DNA from: JAVVHH01 sp965276815
GTDB lineage: Bacteria > Pseudomonadota > Alphaproteobacteria > Acetobacterales > Acetobacteraceae
Reading direction: 5' to 3'
DNA length: 64,000 nt
NCBI GenBank assembly: GCA_965276815.1
Contig: CBDIBE010000011.1
Coordinates: forward strand, 310,001-374,000
Shown here: piece after piece, positions 18,910-28,362 of the stretch
How the letters are laid out: every line of letters starts with the position of its first letter
How positions within the stretch are numbered: position 1 is the stretch's first letter
Made by a program: the position numbers and the translations under genes
The notes under the pieces: model-generated
Told to the model about the DNA's origin: nothing
Databases searched by the model: none
The model's input: only the letters and a program-made list of their open reading frames with translations

Positions 18910-19698
18910 ATGGCGATGCCTGATTTTACCCTGCGTCAGCTCCTCGAAGCCGGCGTCCACTTCGGCCACCACACCCGTCGTTGGAACCCGCGCATGTCGC
19001 CGTACATCTTCGGTGTACGCAACCAAGTCCACATCATCGACCTGCAGCAGACCGTGCCGATGATGGACCGGGCGTTGCGGGCGGTCCGCGACGTCACCGC
19101 CGCCGGCGGGCGCGTGCTGTTCGTCGGCACCAAGCGCGCCGCGGCCGAGTACGTGGCCGAGAGCGCCAAGCGCTGCGGCCAATACTATGTGAATCACCGC
19201 TGGCTCGGCGGTATGCTGACCAACTGGAAGACCATCACCGGCAGCATCAAGCGGCTGCGCCAGATCGAGGAGATGCTCTCCGGCGACGTGCAGGGCCTCA
19301 CCAAGAAAGAGGTGCTCGACATCACGCGCGACCAGGAGAAGCTCGAGCGCGCGCTGGGCGGCATCAAGGATATGGGCGGACTGCCGGACATCCTGTTCAT
19401 CATCGACACCAACAAGGAAAAGCTGGCCGTTGAAGAGGCGGTCAAGCTCGGCATCCCGGTCGTCGCCGTGCTCGACAGCAACTCCGACCCGGCTGGCGTC
19501 ACCTATCCGATCCCCGGCAATGACGACGCGATCCGCGCCATCACGCTGTACTGCGACCTGATCGCTGGCGCGGTGCTGGATGGGATCAGCGCCGAGATGG
19601 TGGCCTCGGGCCGCGATCTGGGCGCATCGGAGGATCTGCCGCCCGAGGCGCTGCCTGTCGCCGAAGCGGAAGGCGCGGCGGAGCACGCGGCGGCTTAA
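18910..19698 (+). CDS. rpsB: 30S ribosomal protein S2
   Basis: S2 binds late at the head-body junction of the 30S subunit. The 262-residue protein opens MAMPDFTLRQLLEAGVHFGHHTRRWNP in pattern, with the conserved IHIIDLQQT-like stretch (VHIIDLQQTVPMM) and VNHRWLGGMLTNWKTI. The C-terminal Ala/Glu-rich tail is usual in alphaproteobacteria. It starts the rpsB-tsf-pyrH-frr series. The 180 bases before it hold GC-rich short inverted repeats that could be a leader, but I see no recognised riboregulator. Confidence 0.96.
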   Translation: MAMPDFTLRQLLEAGVHFGHHTRRWNPRMSPYIFGVRNQVHIIDLQQTVPMMDRALRAVRDVTAAGGRVLFVGTKRAAAEYVAESAKRCGQYYVNHRWLGGMLTNWKTITGSIKRLRQIEEMLSGDVQGLTKKEVLDITRDQEKLERALGGIKDMGGLPDILFIIDTNKEKLAVEEAVKLGIPVVAVLDSNSDPAGVTYPIPGNDDAIRAITLYCDLIAGAVLDGISAEMVASGRDLGASEDLPPEALPVAEAEGAAEHAAA

Positions 19699-19747
19699 CA
19701 AAGCTACGTCCTCCCGAGGACGAGAGGGTCTTTGACAGGAGGTTGCA

Positions 19748-20683
19748 ATGGCGGAGATCACCGCGGCGCTGGTACGCGAGCTGCGCGAGAAGACCGGCGC
19801 CGGCATGATGGACTGCAAGCGTGCGCTGACCGAGACCGGCGGCGACATCGAAGCTGCGGTCGACTGGCTGCGCAAGAAGGGCTTGTCGCAGGCGGCCAAG
19901 AAGAGCGGGCGCGTGGCCGCCGAAGGGCTGGTCGGCGTCGCCAGCATGAAGGACAAGGCGGCGATGGTCGAGGTGAATGCCGAGACCGATTTCGTCGGCC
20001 GCAACGAGGCGTTTCAGGCCTTCGTCGAGACCGTTGCCAAGGTAGCGCTCGAGGCGGGCGAGGACGTCCAAGCCATCCGCGCCGCCGCCTATCCGGGCAC
20101 CGGGCGGACGGTCGCAGACGAGCTGACGCATCTGGTGGCCACGATCGGCGAGAACATGAACCTGCGCCGCGCCCGGGTGCTGTCGGTCAGCAAGGGCGTG
20201 GTCGCCACCTACGTGCACAACGCGCTGCGGCCGGGTCTGGGCAAGATCGGCGTGCTGGTGGCCGTCGAGGGTGATAGCGAGATCGACGCGCTGGAAACGC
20301 TGGGCCGCCAGATCGGCATGCACGTGACGGCGACGCGGCCCGAAGCGCTCGATATCTCCGCCGTCGACCCGGCCGCGCTCGAGCGCGAGAAGGCCGTGCT
20401 CACCGACCAGGCGCGCGGCTCCGGCAAGCCGGACAACATCATCGAGAAAATGGTGATCGGCCGGATCCAGAAGTATTACGAAGAGGTCGTGCTGCTCGAG
20501 CAGGTCTGGGTGCATGACGGCGAGAGCCGGGTTAAAGCGGTGGTCAAGAAGGCGGGCGCGCAACTGGCCGGTTTCGCCCGCTTTAGCTTGGGGGAAGGTA
20601 TCGAAAAAGAGACGGGTGACTTCGCTGCCGAGGTCGCGGCCGCGGCTGGCCTCAACAAGGACAATGAACCGCCAAAGCACTGA
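19748..20683 (+). CDS. tsf: Translation elongation factor Ts
   Basis: EF-Ts recycles EF-Tu by releasing GDP. The 311-residue protein has the N-terminal UBA-like segment VRELREKTGAGMMDCKRAL, and VEVNAETDFVGRNE, both diagnostic. The region around residues 215-260 (KPDNIIEKMVIGRIQKYYEE) is the usual C-terminal subdomain. A purine-rich AGGAGGTTG precedes the ATG. It follows rpsB by 49 bases, as in most bacteria. Confidence 0.96.
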   Translation: MAEITAALVRELREKTGAGMMDCKRALTETGGDIEAAVDWLRKKGLSQAAKKSGRVAAEGLVGVASMKDKAAMVEVNAETDFVGRNEAFQAFVETVAKVALEAGEDVQAIRAAAYPGTGRTVADELTHLVATIGENMNLRRARVLSVSKGVVATYVHNALRPGLGKIGVLVAVEGDSEIDALETLGRQIGMHVTATRPEALDISAVDPAALEREKAVLTDQARGSGKPDNIIEKMVIGRIQKYYEEVVLLEQVWVHDGESRVKAVVKKAGAQLAGFARFSLGEGIEKETGDFAAEVAAAAGLNKDNEPPKH

Positions 20684-20751
20684 GCGGCGCTTGTGAGGGG
20701 GTGCCGTAGGCTCTAGGTTGCCTCCGGCCCGTCATAACTCTCAAGGATCAG

Positions 20752-21477
20752 ATGCCAATCCTCCCCGCCTACAAGCGCGTGTTGCTGAAGGTGTCCGGGG
20801 AGGCGTTGATGGGACACAAGGAGTATGGGCTGGACGCGGAGACGCTGGCCCGTATTTCCGACGACGTATCCAAAGTGGTGGCGAGCGGGGTCGAGGTTTG
20901 CCTGGTGGTCGGCGGCGGTAATATCTTCCGCGGCATTTCGGGCGCCGCGGCCGGGATGGACCGGGCGCAGGCCGACTACATGGGGATGCTGGCGACCGTG
21001 ATGAACGCGCTGGGCCTGCAGAGCGTGATGGAGCGGCACGGCGTGCAGACGCGGGTGCAGTCGGCGATCCCGATGAGCACGGTCTGCGAGCCCTATATCC
21101 GCCGCCGGGCGCAGCGGCACATGGAAAAGGGCCGCGTGGTGATCTTCGCCGCCGGCACCGGGAACCCGTTCTTCACCACGGACACGGCCGCCGCCCTGCG
21201 CGCGGCGGAGATGAACTGCGACGCCCTGCTCAAGGGGACGCAGGTGGACGGCGTCTACACCGCCGACCCGCGCAAGGACCCGGGCGCCGAGCGCTACGAC
21301 CAGCTGACCTATCACGACGTGCTGGCGCAGGACCTTGCGGTGATGGATGCGGCCGCGATCAGCGTGGCGCGGGAGAACGGGCTGCCGATTATTGTGTTCG
21401 ACATCCATGCTCCAGGCGCCTTCGCGAGCGTTATGCGTGGCGAGGGCCGTTTTACTAAAATCATCGAGCCCCGTTAG
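20752..21477 (+). CDS. pyrH: UMP kinase
   Basis: UMP kinase phosphorylates UMP to UDP in pyrimidine synthesis and is an amino-acid-kinase-fold enzyme. The 241-residue product has YKRVLLKVSGEALMG at the N terminus, VVGGGNIFRG, and AGTGNPFFTTDTAAALRA, plus KGTQVDGVYTADP. The length and gene order (tsf-pyrH-frr) are standard. Confidence 0.96.
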   Translation: MPILPAYKRVLLKVSGEALMGHKEYGLDAETLARISDDVSKVVASGVEVCLVVGGGNIFRGISGAAAGMDRAQADYMGMLATVMNALGLQSVMERHGVQTRVQSAIPMSTVCEPYIRRRAQRHMEKGRVVIFAAGTGNPFFTTDTAAALRAAEMNCDALLKGTQVDGVYTADPRKDPGAERYDQLTYHDVLAQDLAVMDAAAISVARENGLPIIVFDIHAPGAFASVMRGEGRFTKIIEPR

Positions 21478-21500
21478 AGGCTGTCGTAGGGGAGTTGATC

Positions 21501-22067
21501 GTGCCTGCGGATTTGAATGGCTTGAAACAGGATCTATCCCGACGGATGGATGGCGCGCTGGAGACGCTGCGGCGTGATTTTGGCGGCTTGCGGACCGGGC
21601 GGGCAAGCCCCGCGCTGCTCGAGCCGGTCAAGGTCGAAGCCTACGGGACGGAGGTGCCGATTACCCAGGTCGGCACAATCGGGGTGCCGGAGCCGCGGAT
21701 GATCACGGTCCAGGTCTGGGATCGGACCCTGGTGGGCGCGGTAGAGCGGGCGATTCGCGACAGCGGTCTCGGGTTGAACCCCGGTTCGGACGGCCAACTC
21801 GTCCGCGTGCCGATCCCGCAACTGACCGCCGAGCGGCGGACCGAACTGGCCAAGGCGGCCGGGCGCTATGCCGAGGGCGCGCGAGTCGCGATCCGCGGCG
21901 TGCGGCGGGACGGGATGGACCAGATCAAGACGCTGGAGAAGAAGCACGAAATCGGGGAGGACGAAGTGAAAGACTGGTCCGACCAAGTGCAGAAGCTCAC
22001 TGACGGCTACATCAAGCGGATCGACGACTCGCTTGCCGAGAAGGACAAGGAAATCCGGCAGGTCTGA
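21501..22067 (+). CDS. frr: Ribosome recycling factor
   Basis: RRF splits post-termination ribosomes with EF-G. The chosen GTG at 21501 lies six bases after AGGGGAG and gives a 188-residue protein, close to the usual 185; an in-frame TTG at 21495 would sit on the ribosome binding site itself. Typical segments are LRTGRASPALLEPVKVEAYG, PEPRMITVQVWD and the C-terminal DQVQKLTDGYIKRIDD. Confidence 0.95.
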   Translation: MPADLNGLKQDLSRRMDGALETLRRDFGGLRTGRASPALLEPVKVEAYGTEVPITQVGTIGVPEPRMITVQVWDRTLVGAVERAIRDSGLGLNPGSDGQLVRVPIPQLTAERRTELAKAAGRYAEGARVAIRGVRRDGMDQIKTLEKKHEIGEDEVKDWSDQVQKLTDGYIKRIDDSLAEKDKEIRQV

Positions 22068-22072
22068 GCCCG

Positions 22073-22810
22073 ATGCGCATCCCCGAGGCGCAGGCAGTCC
22101 TGACCGGAGCGTCGACCGGGGCGCCGGAGCACGTGGCGATCATCATGGACGGCAATGGCCGCTGGGCGCGGGCGCGCGGGCTGCCGCGGCTTGCCGGGCA
22201 CCGCGCCGGTGCGCAAGCGGTGCGCCGGGTGATCGAGGCCGCCGTGTCCTGCGGCGTGAGTTGGCTGACACTCTACGCCTTCAGCAGCGAGAACTGGCGC
22301 CGCCCGGCCGAGGAGGTGCTCGACCTCACCGGGCTGATGCGCCACACGATCCGCAAGGAATTGGACGAGCTGGCGCGCGAGGGCGTGCGGGTCCGGGTGA
22401 TCGGCGATCGCGGCCGGTTCGACCCGGAGACCCAGGCCGAGCTGAAGCGCGCGGAAATCGCGACCAGGTCGAACACGCGGCTCAACCTGAATATGGCGCT
22501 GTCCTATGGCTCGCGCGACGAGATCCTTTCTGCTGCGCGCGCGGCCGCGGCCGCGGTCGAGGCCGGGCGCCTGCGGGTCGCGGACCTCGATGAGGCCACG
22601 TTCGAGCGGTTCATGTTCACCGCCGGCATGCCAGACCCGGACCTGCTGATCCGGACCTCGGGCGAGCAGCGGCTGTCCAACTTCCTGCTTTGGCAGTCCG
22701 CCTACGCCGAACTGGTTTTTCTCGACGTGCTCTGGCCGGATTTCGGCCGAGCCGAGTTTGAGACGGCGCTCGCCGAGTTCGCCCGGCGGGAACGACGGTT
22801 TGGTGGGTGA
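22073..22810 (+). CDS. uppS: Undecaprenyl diphosphate synthase (cis-prenyltransferase)
   Basis: UppS makes the C55 lipid carrier for peptidoglycan and other polymers. The 245-residue protein has the catalytic aspartate D26 in VAIIMDGNGRWARARGLPR, TLYAFSSENWRRP, and the C-terminal DLLIRTSGEQRLSNFLLWQ, the standard cis-prenyltransferase regions. Its start is 5 bases after frr, and its end overlaps cdsA. Confidence 0.95.
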   Translation: MRIPEAQAVLTGASTGAPEHVAIIMDGNGRWARARGLPRLAGHRAGAQAVRRVIEAAVSCGVSWLTLYAFSSENWRRPAEEVLDLTGLMRHTIRKELDELAREGVRVRVIGDRGRFDPETQAELKRAEIATRSNTRLNLNMALSYGSRDEILSAARAAAAAVEAGRLRVADLDEATFERFMFTAGMPDPDLLIRTSGEQRLSNFLLWQSAYAELVFLDVLWPDFGRAEFETALAEFARRERRFGG

Positions 22811-23621
22811 ATCCCGGTTTTCCAACACCCGCTGGAGCGACCTCGGACGGCGCGCGCTGTCGGCGGCGCTGCTGGCGCCGGTCGCGGTCGCGGGGATCTG
22901 GCTTGGCGCAGCACCGTATCTCGCGTTGATCGCCCTGGCTGGGATCGGATTATCGATCGAATGGGTCGTGCTGTGCGGCTGCAAGCCGGCGGGCTGGCCG
23001 GGTCTCGCAGTGCCCGGCTTGGTGGTCCTTGGCGGCCTGGGCACCGGGCTGGGACAGGCGCGGCTTGGGATGTTGGTGGTGCTGGCCGGGTTCGCGCTGC
23101 TCTGGGCGATGTCGGGCCGGGCATGGGTCGCGGCAGGCGTGCTCTATGTCGGGGTCTCTGCGGTTGCGCTGATCTGGCTGCGCCAAGGCAGCGCCGATGC
23201 CGGGCGCGCGAACGTGCTGTTCCTGGTACTCGTTGTATGGGCGAGCGACATCGGCGCCTATGCCGCGGGACGGCTGGTTGGCGGCCGGAAATTGGCGCCG
23301 AGACTTTCGCCGGGCAAGACCTGGGCGGGCGCCATCGGCGGCCTGGTTGCGGCGGCGCTGGTCGGACAAATTGCCGCCTCCCTGCTGACCGGGGCGCCTT
23401 GGGGCTTGGCGGCGGTGATCGCGCTGCTGCTCGGCGCGGCCTCCCAAGCGGGCGATTTGCTCGAAAGTGGGATTAAGCGGCATTTTGGTGTCAAGGACTC
23501 CGGACATCTGATTCCGGGGCACGGCGGGTTGTTCGACCGTCTGGACGGGTTGCTCGCCGCAGCCCCGGCGGCGGCGGCGCTGGCGGTGATGATGGGACAG
23601 GGAGGATTGCTTTGGCATTAG
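22803..23621 (+). CDS. cdsA: Phosphatidate cytidylyltransferase
   Basis: CdsA makes CDP-diacylglycerol from phosphatidate and CTP for all phospholipids. The protein has several membrane helices and the family signature near the C terminus, KRHFGVKDSGHLIPGHGGLF followed by DRLDG, with SPGKTWAGAIGG in the middle. The GTG at 22803 overlaps the uppS stop and gives 272 residues; TTG at 22800 is an equal alternative. Its stop overlaps the dxr start region. Confidence 0.93.
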   Translation: MGESRFSNTRWSDLGRRALSAALLAPVAVAGIWLGAAPYLALIALAGIGLSIEWVVLCGCKPAGWPGLAVPGLVVLGGLGTGLGQARLGMLVVLAGFALLWAMSGRAWVAAGVLYVGVSAVALIWLRQGSADAGRANVLFLVLVVWASDIGAYAAGRLVGGRKLAPRLSPGKTWAGAIGGLVAAALVGQIAASLLTGAPWGLAAVIALLLGAASQAGDLLESGIKRHFGVKDSGHLIPGHGGLFDRLDGLLAAAPAAAALAVMMGQGGLLWH

Positions 23622-24781
23622 CCGTGCGTTCCGTGACCGTGCTGGGCAGCACGGGCAGCGTCGGCCGGAGCACGGTCGACCTGCTCGCCGCCAATCCGGG
23701 CCGCTTCCGGGTCCGCGCCTTGGTCGGCGGCCGCAACGCGACGCTGCTGGCCGAGCAGGCGCGCTTGCTGGGCGCCGAGCTCGCCGTGATCGCCGACCCT
23801 GACAGTCATGCCGCGCTCGATGAGGCGCTGCACGGCAGTGGGGTCGCCACTGGGAGCGGCGCCGAGGAAGTGGTGCAGGCGGCCGGGCTGAATGTCAACT
23901 GGACGATGGCGGCGATCACTGGCGCGGCCGGGCTGCCGAGCACGCTCGCGGCGATCAAGCGCGGCGGCGCCATTGCGCTGGCCAACAAAGAAGCCCTGGT
24001 CTGCGCCGGCGAGGTGATGCTGCAGGCCGTGCGCGAAGCCGGGGCGACGCTGCTGCCCGTCGACTCCGAGCACAACGCCATTTTCCAGGGTATGGCGGAG
24101 GGCAATCACGGCGCCGTCGAGCGCATCGTGCTGACCGCATCCGGCGGCCCGTTCCGCCGCGCCAGCCTCGACGAGATGACGCGGGCGACGCCGGAAGCTG
24201 CCCTGCGGCACCCCATCTGGACGATGGGCTCGAAGATCACCATCGACTCCGCGACCATGTTCAACAAAGGCCTCGAACTGATCGAGGCCGCACGCCTATT
24301 CGGGCTCGAGGAGGAGCGGATCGGCGTGCTCGTCCACCCGCAATCCGTGGTGCATGGCATCGTCTATTACCAGGATGGCAGCATGCTGGCGCAAATGGGC
24401 TCGCCGGACATGCGGATCCCGATCGCCCACGCGCTCGCCTGGCCGGAGCGGCTGGCGACGACCTCGCCGCGGCTCGATTTGGCGGCGCTGGGGCGGCTGG
24501 AGTTCGAGGAGCCGGACGAGGTGCGCTTCCCGGCGCTGCGCCTGGCGCGAGAAGCCTTGCGGGCCGGTGGGGGCGCCCCCACCATTTTGTCGGCGGCCAA
24601 TGAAGTGGCTGTCGACGCATTTCTGCTCAGGCGGCTCGGCTTCACCGAGATCGCACAGCTGGTCGAGGCTGTGCTAGAACGTCTGGGAAGCCCTGGCGCC
24701 GACACGCTGGACGCCGTGATCGAACTCGACGCGGCCGCCAGGCGTGCCGCCAAGACGATCGCGGCTGCGAAGGCCGCTTGA
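23612..24781 (+). CDS. dxr: 1-deoxy-D-xylulose 5-phosphate reductoisomerase
   Basis: DXR is the first committed enzyme of the MEP isoprenoid pathway. The 389-residue product has the NADPH site VTVLGSTGSVGRSTVDLL, ANKEALVCAGE, the flexible-loop ASGGPFRR, and HPIWTMGSKITIDSATM with the metal and substrate residues. The TTG start at 23612 overlaps cdsA; a GTG at 23624 just before SVTVLGSTG is an alternative. It feeds the isoprenoid precursor used by UppS two genes upstream. Confidence 0.94.
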   Translation: MALAVRSVTVLGSTGSVGRSTVDLLAANPGRFRVRALVGGRNATLLAEQARLLGAELAVIADPDSHAALDEALHGSGVATGSGAEEVVQAAGLNVNWTMAAITGAAGLPSTLAAIKRGGAIALANKEALVCAGEVMLQAVREAGATLLPVDSEHNAIFQGMAEGNHGAVERIVLTASGGPFRRASLDEMTRATPEAALRHPIWTMGSKITIDSATMFNKGLELIEAARLFGLEEERIGVLVHPQSVVHGIVYYQDGSMLAQMGSPDMRIPIAHALAWPERLATTSPRLDLAALGRLEFEEPDEVRFPALRLAREALRAGGGAPTILSAANEVAVDAFLLRRLGFTEIAQLVEAVLERLGSPGADTLDAVIELDAAARRAAKTIAAAKAA

Positions 24782-24794
24782 GGTAGGAAACGGT

Positions 24795-25898
24795 ATGTTC
24801 GCTATTCCGGATTTTGCTCGTAACGTCGGCGCCTTCGTGGTGGTTCTCGGCGTGCTGGTTTTCGTGCACGAATTCGGCCACTACCTCGCCGCCCGCTGGC
24901 GCGGCATTCACGTCGAAACCTTCTCGATCGGCTTTGGCCGGGCGCTGCTGAGCTGGACCGACCGGGTCGGCACGGTGTGGAAGCTGGCCTGGATCCCGCT
25001 CGGCGGCTATGTCAAGCTGCACGGGCAGGAGCGGCCGGAGGATGTGGCGCCGGAAGTGCGCGCCACCTGGCAAGAGGGCCGCACGTTCCACGGCAAGCCC
25101 GTCCTGTCGCGGGCAATCGTGGTCGCGGCCGGGCCGGTCGCAAATTTCCTGCTCGCGGCGGTCCTATTTTCGGTGCTGTTCGCCACCGTCGGCAGACCGG
25201 TCAGCGTACCGGCGGTGGGCGAAGTCCTGCCCGACAGCGCCGCCGCCCATGCCGGGATGCAGGCCGGAGATTGGGTGGTCTCGATCGACAATGCGCCGGT
25301 CAAGCGGTTCGAAGACCTGCAGCGTATCGTCGCGGCCAATCCGGACCACGCCATGGACTTCCGCATCCTGCGTGACGGCAAGCTGCAGGACGTACAGGCG
25401 ACGCCCAGTTCGCGGGCGGGATCGGGCGGCCGGCAAATCGGCGTGCTGGGCATCAAGGGCGGCGCGGCGGCATTCACCCGGCTCAGCCCGGTCAAAGCCA
25501 TCGGTGCCGGATTCGCCCAAACCTGGGACGTGACCGTGCAAACAATCGCCGGTCTCGGGCAAATGCTGAGCGGCGAGCGCGGCGCCGATGAGCTGAGCGG
25601 CCCACTCGGGATCGCGCAGCTTTCCGGCCAAGTGGCCTCGCTGGGCCTGGCGAGCTTGGTCAGCTTTATCGCGGTCCTTTCGGTCAACCTGGGCCTGATC
25701 AACCTGTTCCCCATCCCGATCCTGGATGGCGGGCATCTCGTGTTCTTCTTCCTCGAGTGGCTGCGCGGCCGGCCGGTACCGCCGCGCGTGCAGGAGTTTG
25801 GCTTCCGCGCGGGATTTGCCGTGCTGGCCGGACTATTCGTCTTCGCGACCTGGAACGACCTGTCGCATATGGGCCTGTTCCACTGGGTCCGCGGCTGA
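24795..25898 (+). CDS. rseP: RseP-type site-2 intramembrane zinc metalloprotease
   Basis: This inner-membrane protease cleaves anti-sigma factors or signal-peptide remnants within the membrane. The 367-residue protein has the zinc-binding HEFGH at residues 25-29, a PDZ domain around 125-200 (VPAVGEVLPDSAAAHAGMQAGD), and the second active-site segment LINLFPIPILDGGHL near residue 310. The ATG at 24795 follows GGTAGGAAA. Its place between dxr and bamA is the usual one. Confidence 0.93.
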   Translation: MFAIPDFARNVGAFVVVLGVLVFVHEFGHYLAARWRGIHVETFSIGFGRALLSWTDRVGTVWKLAWIPLGGYVKLHGQERPEDVAPEVRATWQEGRTFHGKPVLSRAIVVAAGPVANFLLAAVLFSVLFATVGRPVSVPAVGEVLPDSAAAHAGMQAGDWVVSIDNAPVKRFEDLQRIVAANPDHAMDFRILRDGKLQDVQATPSSRAGSGGRQIGVLGIKGGAAAFTRLSPVKAIGAGFAQTWDVTVQTIAGLGQMLSGERGADELSGPLGIAQLSGQVASLGLASLVSFIAVLSVNLGLINLFPIPILDGGHLVFFFLEWLRGRPVPPRVQEFGFRAGFAVLAGLFVFATWNDLSHMGLFHWVRG

Positions 25899-26009
25899 GC
25901 GACTGGCGGCATCCTGTTGCCCTAGCCCGCCGCCCCGCCTAGAAGCAGGCGCTTGCGGCTGCCGAGTCTGGCTCGACAGCCCGCCAGTGACGACTTGAGG
26001 GATCGCCGA

Positions 26010-28361
26010 TTGCCCACGACACGCGCCAAGCTTATGGCCTCCGCCCTCCTGCCGCTGCTGGTTCCCGAAGTGGCGATGGGCCAACAGCGCCTGGCAATCC
26101 GCCCCCCCTCGCCCCGCACCCCCGCCTTGCAGCCCAGCGCGGCCGGGACGATCACCGCCATCAAGGTGCAAGGCAACCAGCGGATCGAGAGCAGCACTGT
26201 CCTGTCCTACATGCTGGTGCAGCCCGGTGACCCGTTCGATCCGGACCGGATCGACCGCAGCCTCAAGACGCTCTACGCGACGGGCCTATTCTCGGACGTG
26301 ACGCTGAACCGTGACGGCAACACGCTCGTGGTGCACGTCGTGGAGAACCCGCTCGTCAACCGCATCGCCTTCGAGGGCAACCACAAGCTCAACGACGACC
26401 AGCTGCGCGCCTTGCTGCAGCTGCGGCAACGCTCGGTGTTCACCCCGCAACTGGCGCAGGCGGACCGCCAGCGCATCCTGGACGCCTACGCTAAGGCCGG
26501 AAGGTTCGCCGCCACGGTCGAACCGAAGCTCATCCGGCTTGGGCAGAACCGGGTCGACGTCGTGTTCGAGATCAACGAAGGCTCGGTGACGCTGGTCAGC
26601 CGCATTGCCTTCGTCGGCAACCATGCCTTCAGCGAGAATCGGCTGCGTGAGGTGATCGCCAGCCGTGAGCAGGCATTCTGGCGCTTCCTGTCGACCAGCG
26701 ACGAATACGATCCGGAGCGGGTGAACTTCGACAAGGAGCTGCTGCGGCGGTTCTACCTGAAAAACGGCTACGCCGATTTCGAGGTCAAGGACGCAACGGC
26801 GGAGCTGGCGCCAGATCGGTCGGCCTTTTTCCTGACCTTTACGATCAGCGAGGGCGAGAAATACACGATCGGCAAGGTCGATATCGACAACCACATTCCC
26901 AAGCTCGACACCGCCACGCTCAAGCCGCTGGTCGATATCGATCCTGGTGACACTTATGATGGCGACGCGGTCGAGAAGAGCTCGACGGCGCTGGAGAACG
27001 CCGTGCGGACGCAGGGATATGCGTTCGTGGACGTCAAGCCGCGGATCGCGCGCAACCAGGACAAGAAGACGGTGGACCTCGTGTTCGACGTCGCCCAGGG
27101 GCCGCGTGTCTACATCGAGCGTATCGACATCGTCGGCAACACGCGGACCAAGGACAAGGTGATCCGGCGTGAGTTCCGCGTGGCGGAAGGTGACGCGTAC
27201 AATGCCGCCCTGGTGCGCGAGTCGCGGCAGCGGCTGCAAGACCTCGGCTATTTCAACACCGTGACGGTCACGCCGTCGCCGGGTTCCACGCCGGACAAGG
27301 CGATCCTGACCGCGCAGGTGGACGAGAAGGCCACCGGCGAACTGACGCTGGGCGGCGGCTACTCGACCGACTCCGGCGCGCTGATCAACGCCGGCCTGCG
27401 CGAGCGCAACCTGGTGGGCACCGGCATTGACGCCGGGCTCAGCGGCACGCTGGCGCAGAAGAACAGCCAGGTAAACCTTTCGGTCACGGATCCGTACTTC
27501 CTCGATCGCAACCTCGTCGCCGGGTTCGATGCCTTCGTGATCCGCAACAACAACCAGGATGTGGCGTCGTACAGCGAAAGCCGGGCCGGCGGCGACCTGC
27601 GCCTCGGCTACATCTTCAACGAGCACCTCAGCCAGGCCTGGACCTACTCGCTCGTCTCGCGGAACGTTTACGACGTGCAGTCCGGCGCCAGCGTCTACGT
27701 CGTCAATGAGGCGGGCACGTCGCTGCTCTCCCAGCTCGGCTCCACGCTCACCTTCGACTATCGGGACAGCAAAACCGACGCGCATAGCGGGTTCGTCATC
27801 CGCGTTGGCGCGGACTTCGCAGGCGTGGGCGGCACCGAACACTACGTCCGCTCGAAGATTGACGGCCAGTATCTGATCCCGCTGGAGAGTTTGACCGGCG
27901 ATCCAGATTGGGTGATTTCGGTCTCGGCTGGCGCAGGCTATCTTGCCGAACTCGGCGGCTCGCAGGAGAAGATCATTGACCGCTTCTTCCTCGGCGGTGA
28001 CAATTTGCGCGGCTTCGAATCGGGCGGCGCGGGCCCGCACGCTGTCGGCGCCAACACGGTGGACAGCATCGGCGGCCGAAAACTCTACACCCAGACGACC
28101 GAACTGCGGTTTCCGTTGCCGATTTCATCCGATCTTGGGCTGAGCGGGCGCGCCTTCGTGGACATCGGCTCGCTCTCCGAAGTCACCACGCTGCCTGGCA
28201 CGACTGTCTACAACAGCGCTTCGCCGCGAGTAGGCAGCGGAGTGGGTATTTCGTGGAAAACGCCGTTCGGGCTGATCAACATCGACTTGGCGGAAGCCGT
28301 GGTCAAATACAAATACGACCAGACGCAGCTTTTCCGCTTCGGTTTCGGAACGAGGTTCTAG
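26010..28361 (+). CDS. bamA: Outer membrane protein assembly factor BamA
   Basis: BamA is the essential beta-barrel insertase of the outer membrane. The TTG at 26010, nine bases after GAGG, gives a signal peptide ending near AMGQQ; an ATG at 26034 would also leave one. The roughly 783-residue product has five POTRA repeats (the first begins ITAIKVQGNQRIESSTV) followed by a 16-strand barrel with LTLGGGYSTDSG, and in the barrel DNLRGFESGGAGP (the conserved VRGF-type loop). The last residue is Phe, as needed for barrel recognition. Confidence 0.94.
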   Translation: MPTTRAKLMASALLPLLVPEVAMGQQRLAIRPPSPRTPALQPSAAGTITAIKVQGNQRIESSTVLSYMLVQPGDPFDPDRIDRSLKTLYATGLFSDVTLNRDGNTLVVHVVENPLVNRIAFEGNHKLNDDQLRALLQLRQRSVFTPQLAQADRQRILDAYAKAGRFAATVEPKLIRLGQNRVDVVFEINEGSVTLVSRIAFVGNHAFSENRLREVIASREQAFWRFLSTSDEYDPERVNFDKELLRRFYLKNGYADFEVKDATAELAPDRSAFFLTFTISEGEKYTIGKVDIDNHIPKLDTATLKPLVDIDPGDTYDGDAVEKSSTALENAVRTQGYAFVDVKPRIARNQDKKTVDLVFDVAQGPRVYIERIDIVGNTRTKDKVIRREFRVAEGDAYNAALVRESRQRLQDLGYFNTVTVTPSPGSTPDKAILTAQVDEKATGELTLGGGYSTDSGALINAGLRERNLVGTGIDAGLSGTLAQKNSQVNLSVTDPYFLDRNLVAGFDAFVIRNNNQDVASYSESRAGGDLRLGYIFNEHLSQAWTYSLVSRNVYDVQSGASVYVVNEAGTSLLSQLGSTLTFDYRDSKTDAHSGFVIRVGADFAGVGGTEHYVRSKIDGQYLIPLESLTGDPDWVISVSAGAGYLAELGGSQEKIIDRFFLGGDNLRGFESGGAGPHAVGANTVDSIGGRKLYTQTTELRFPLPISSDLGLSGRAFVDIGSLSEVTTLPGTTVYNSASPRVGSGVGISWKTPFGLINIDLAEAVVKYKYDQTQLFRFGFGTRF

Positions 28362-28362
28362 C

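Noticed and set aside
18712..20004. 430-codon minus-strand open frame opposite rpsB and tsf
   Set aside because: It overlaps two universally conserved genes and reads as low-complexity sequence.
26286..28040. 584-codon open frame on the minus strand opposite bamA
   Set aside because: It is the mirror of bamA in GC-rich DNA; the product is rich in Arg, His and Val with no domain, while bamA on the other strand is fully conserved.
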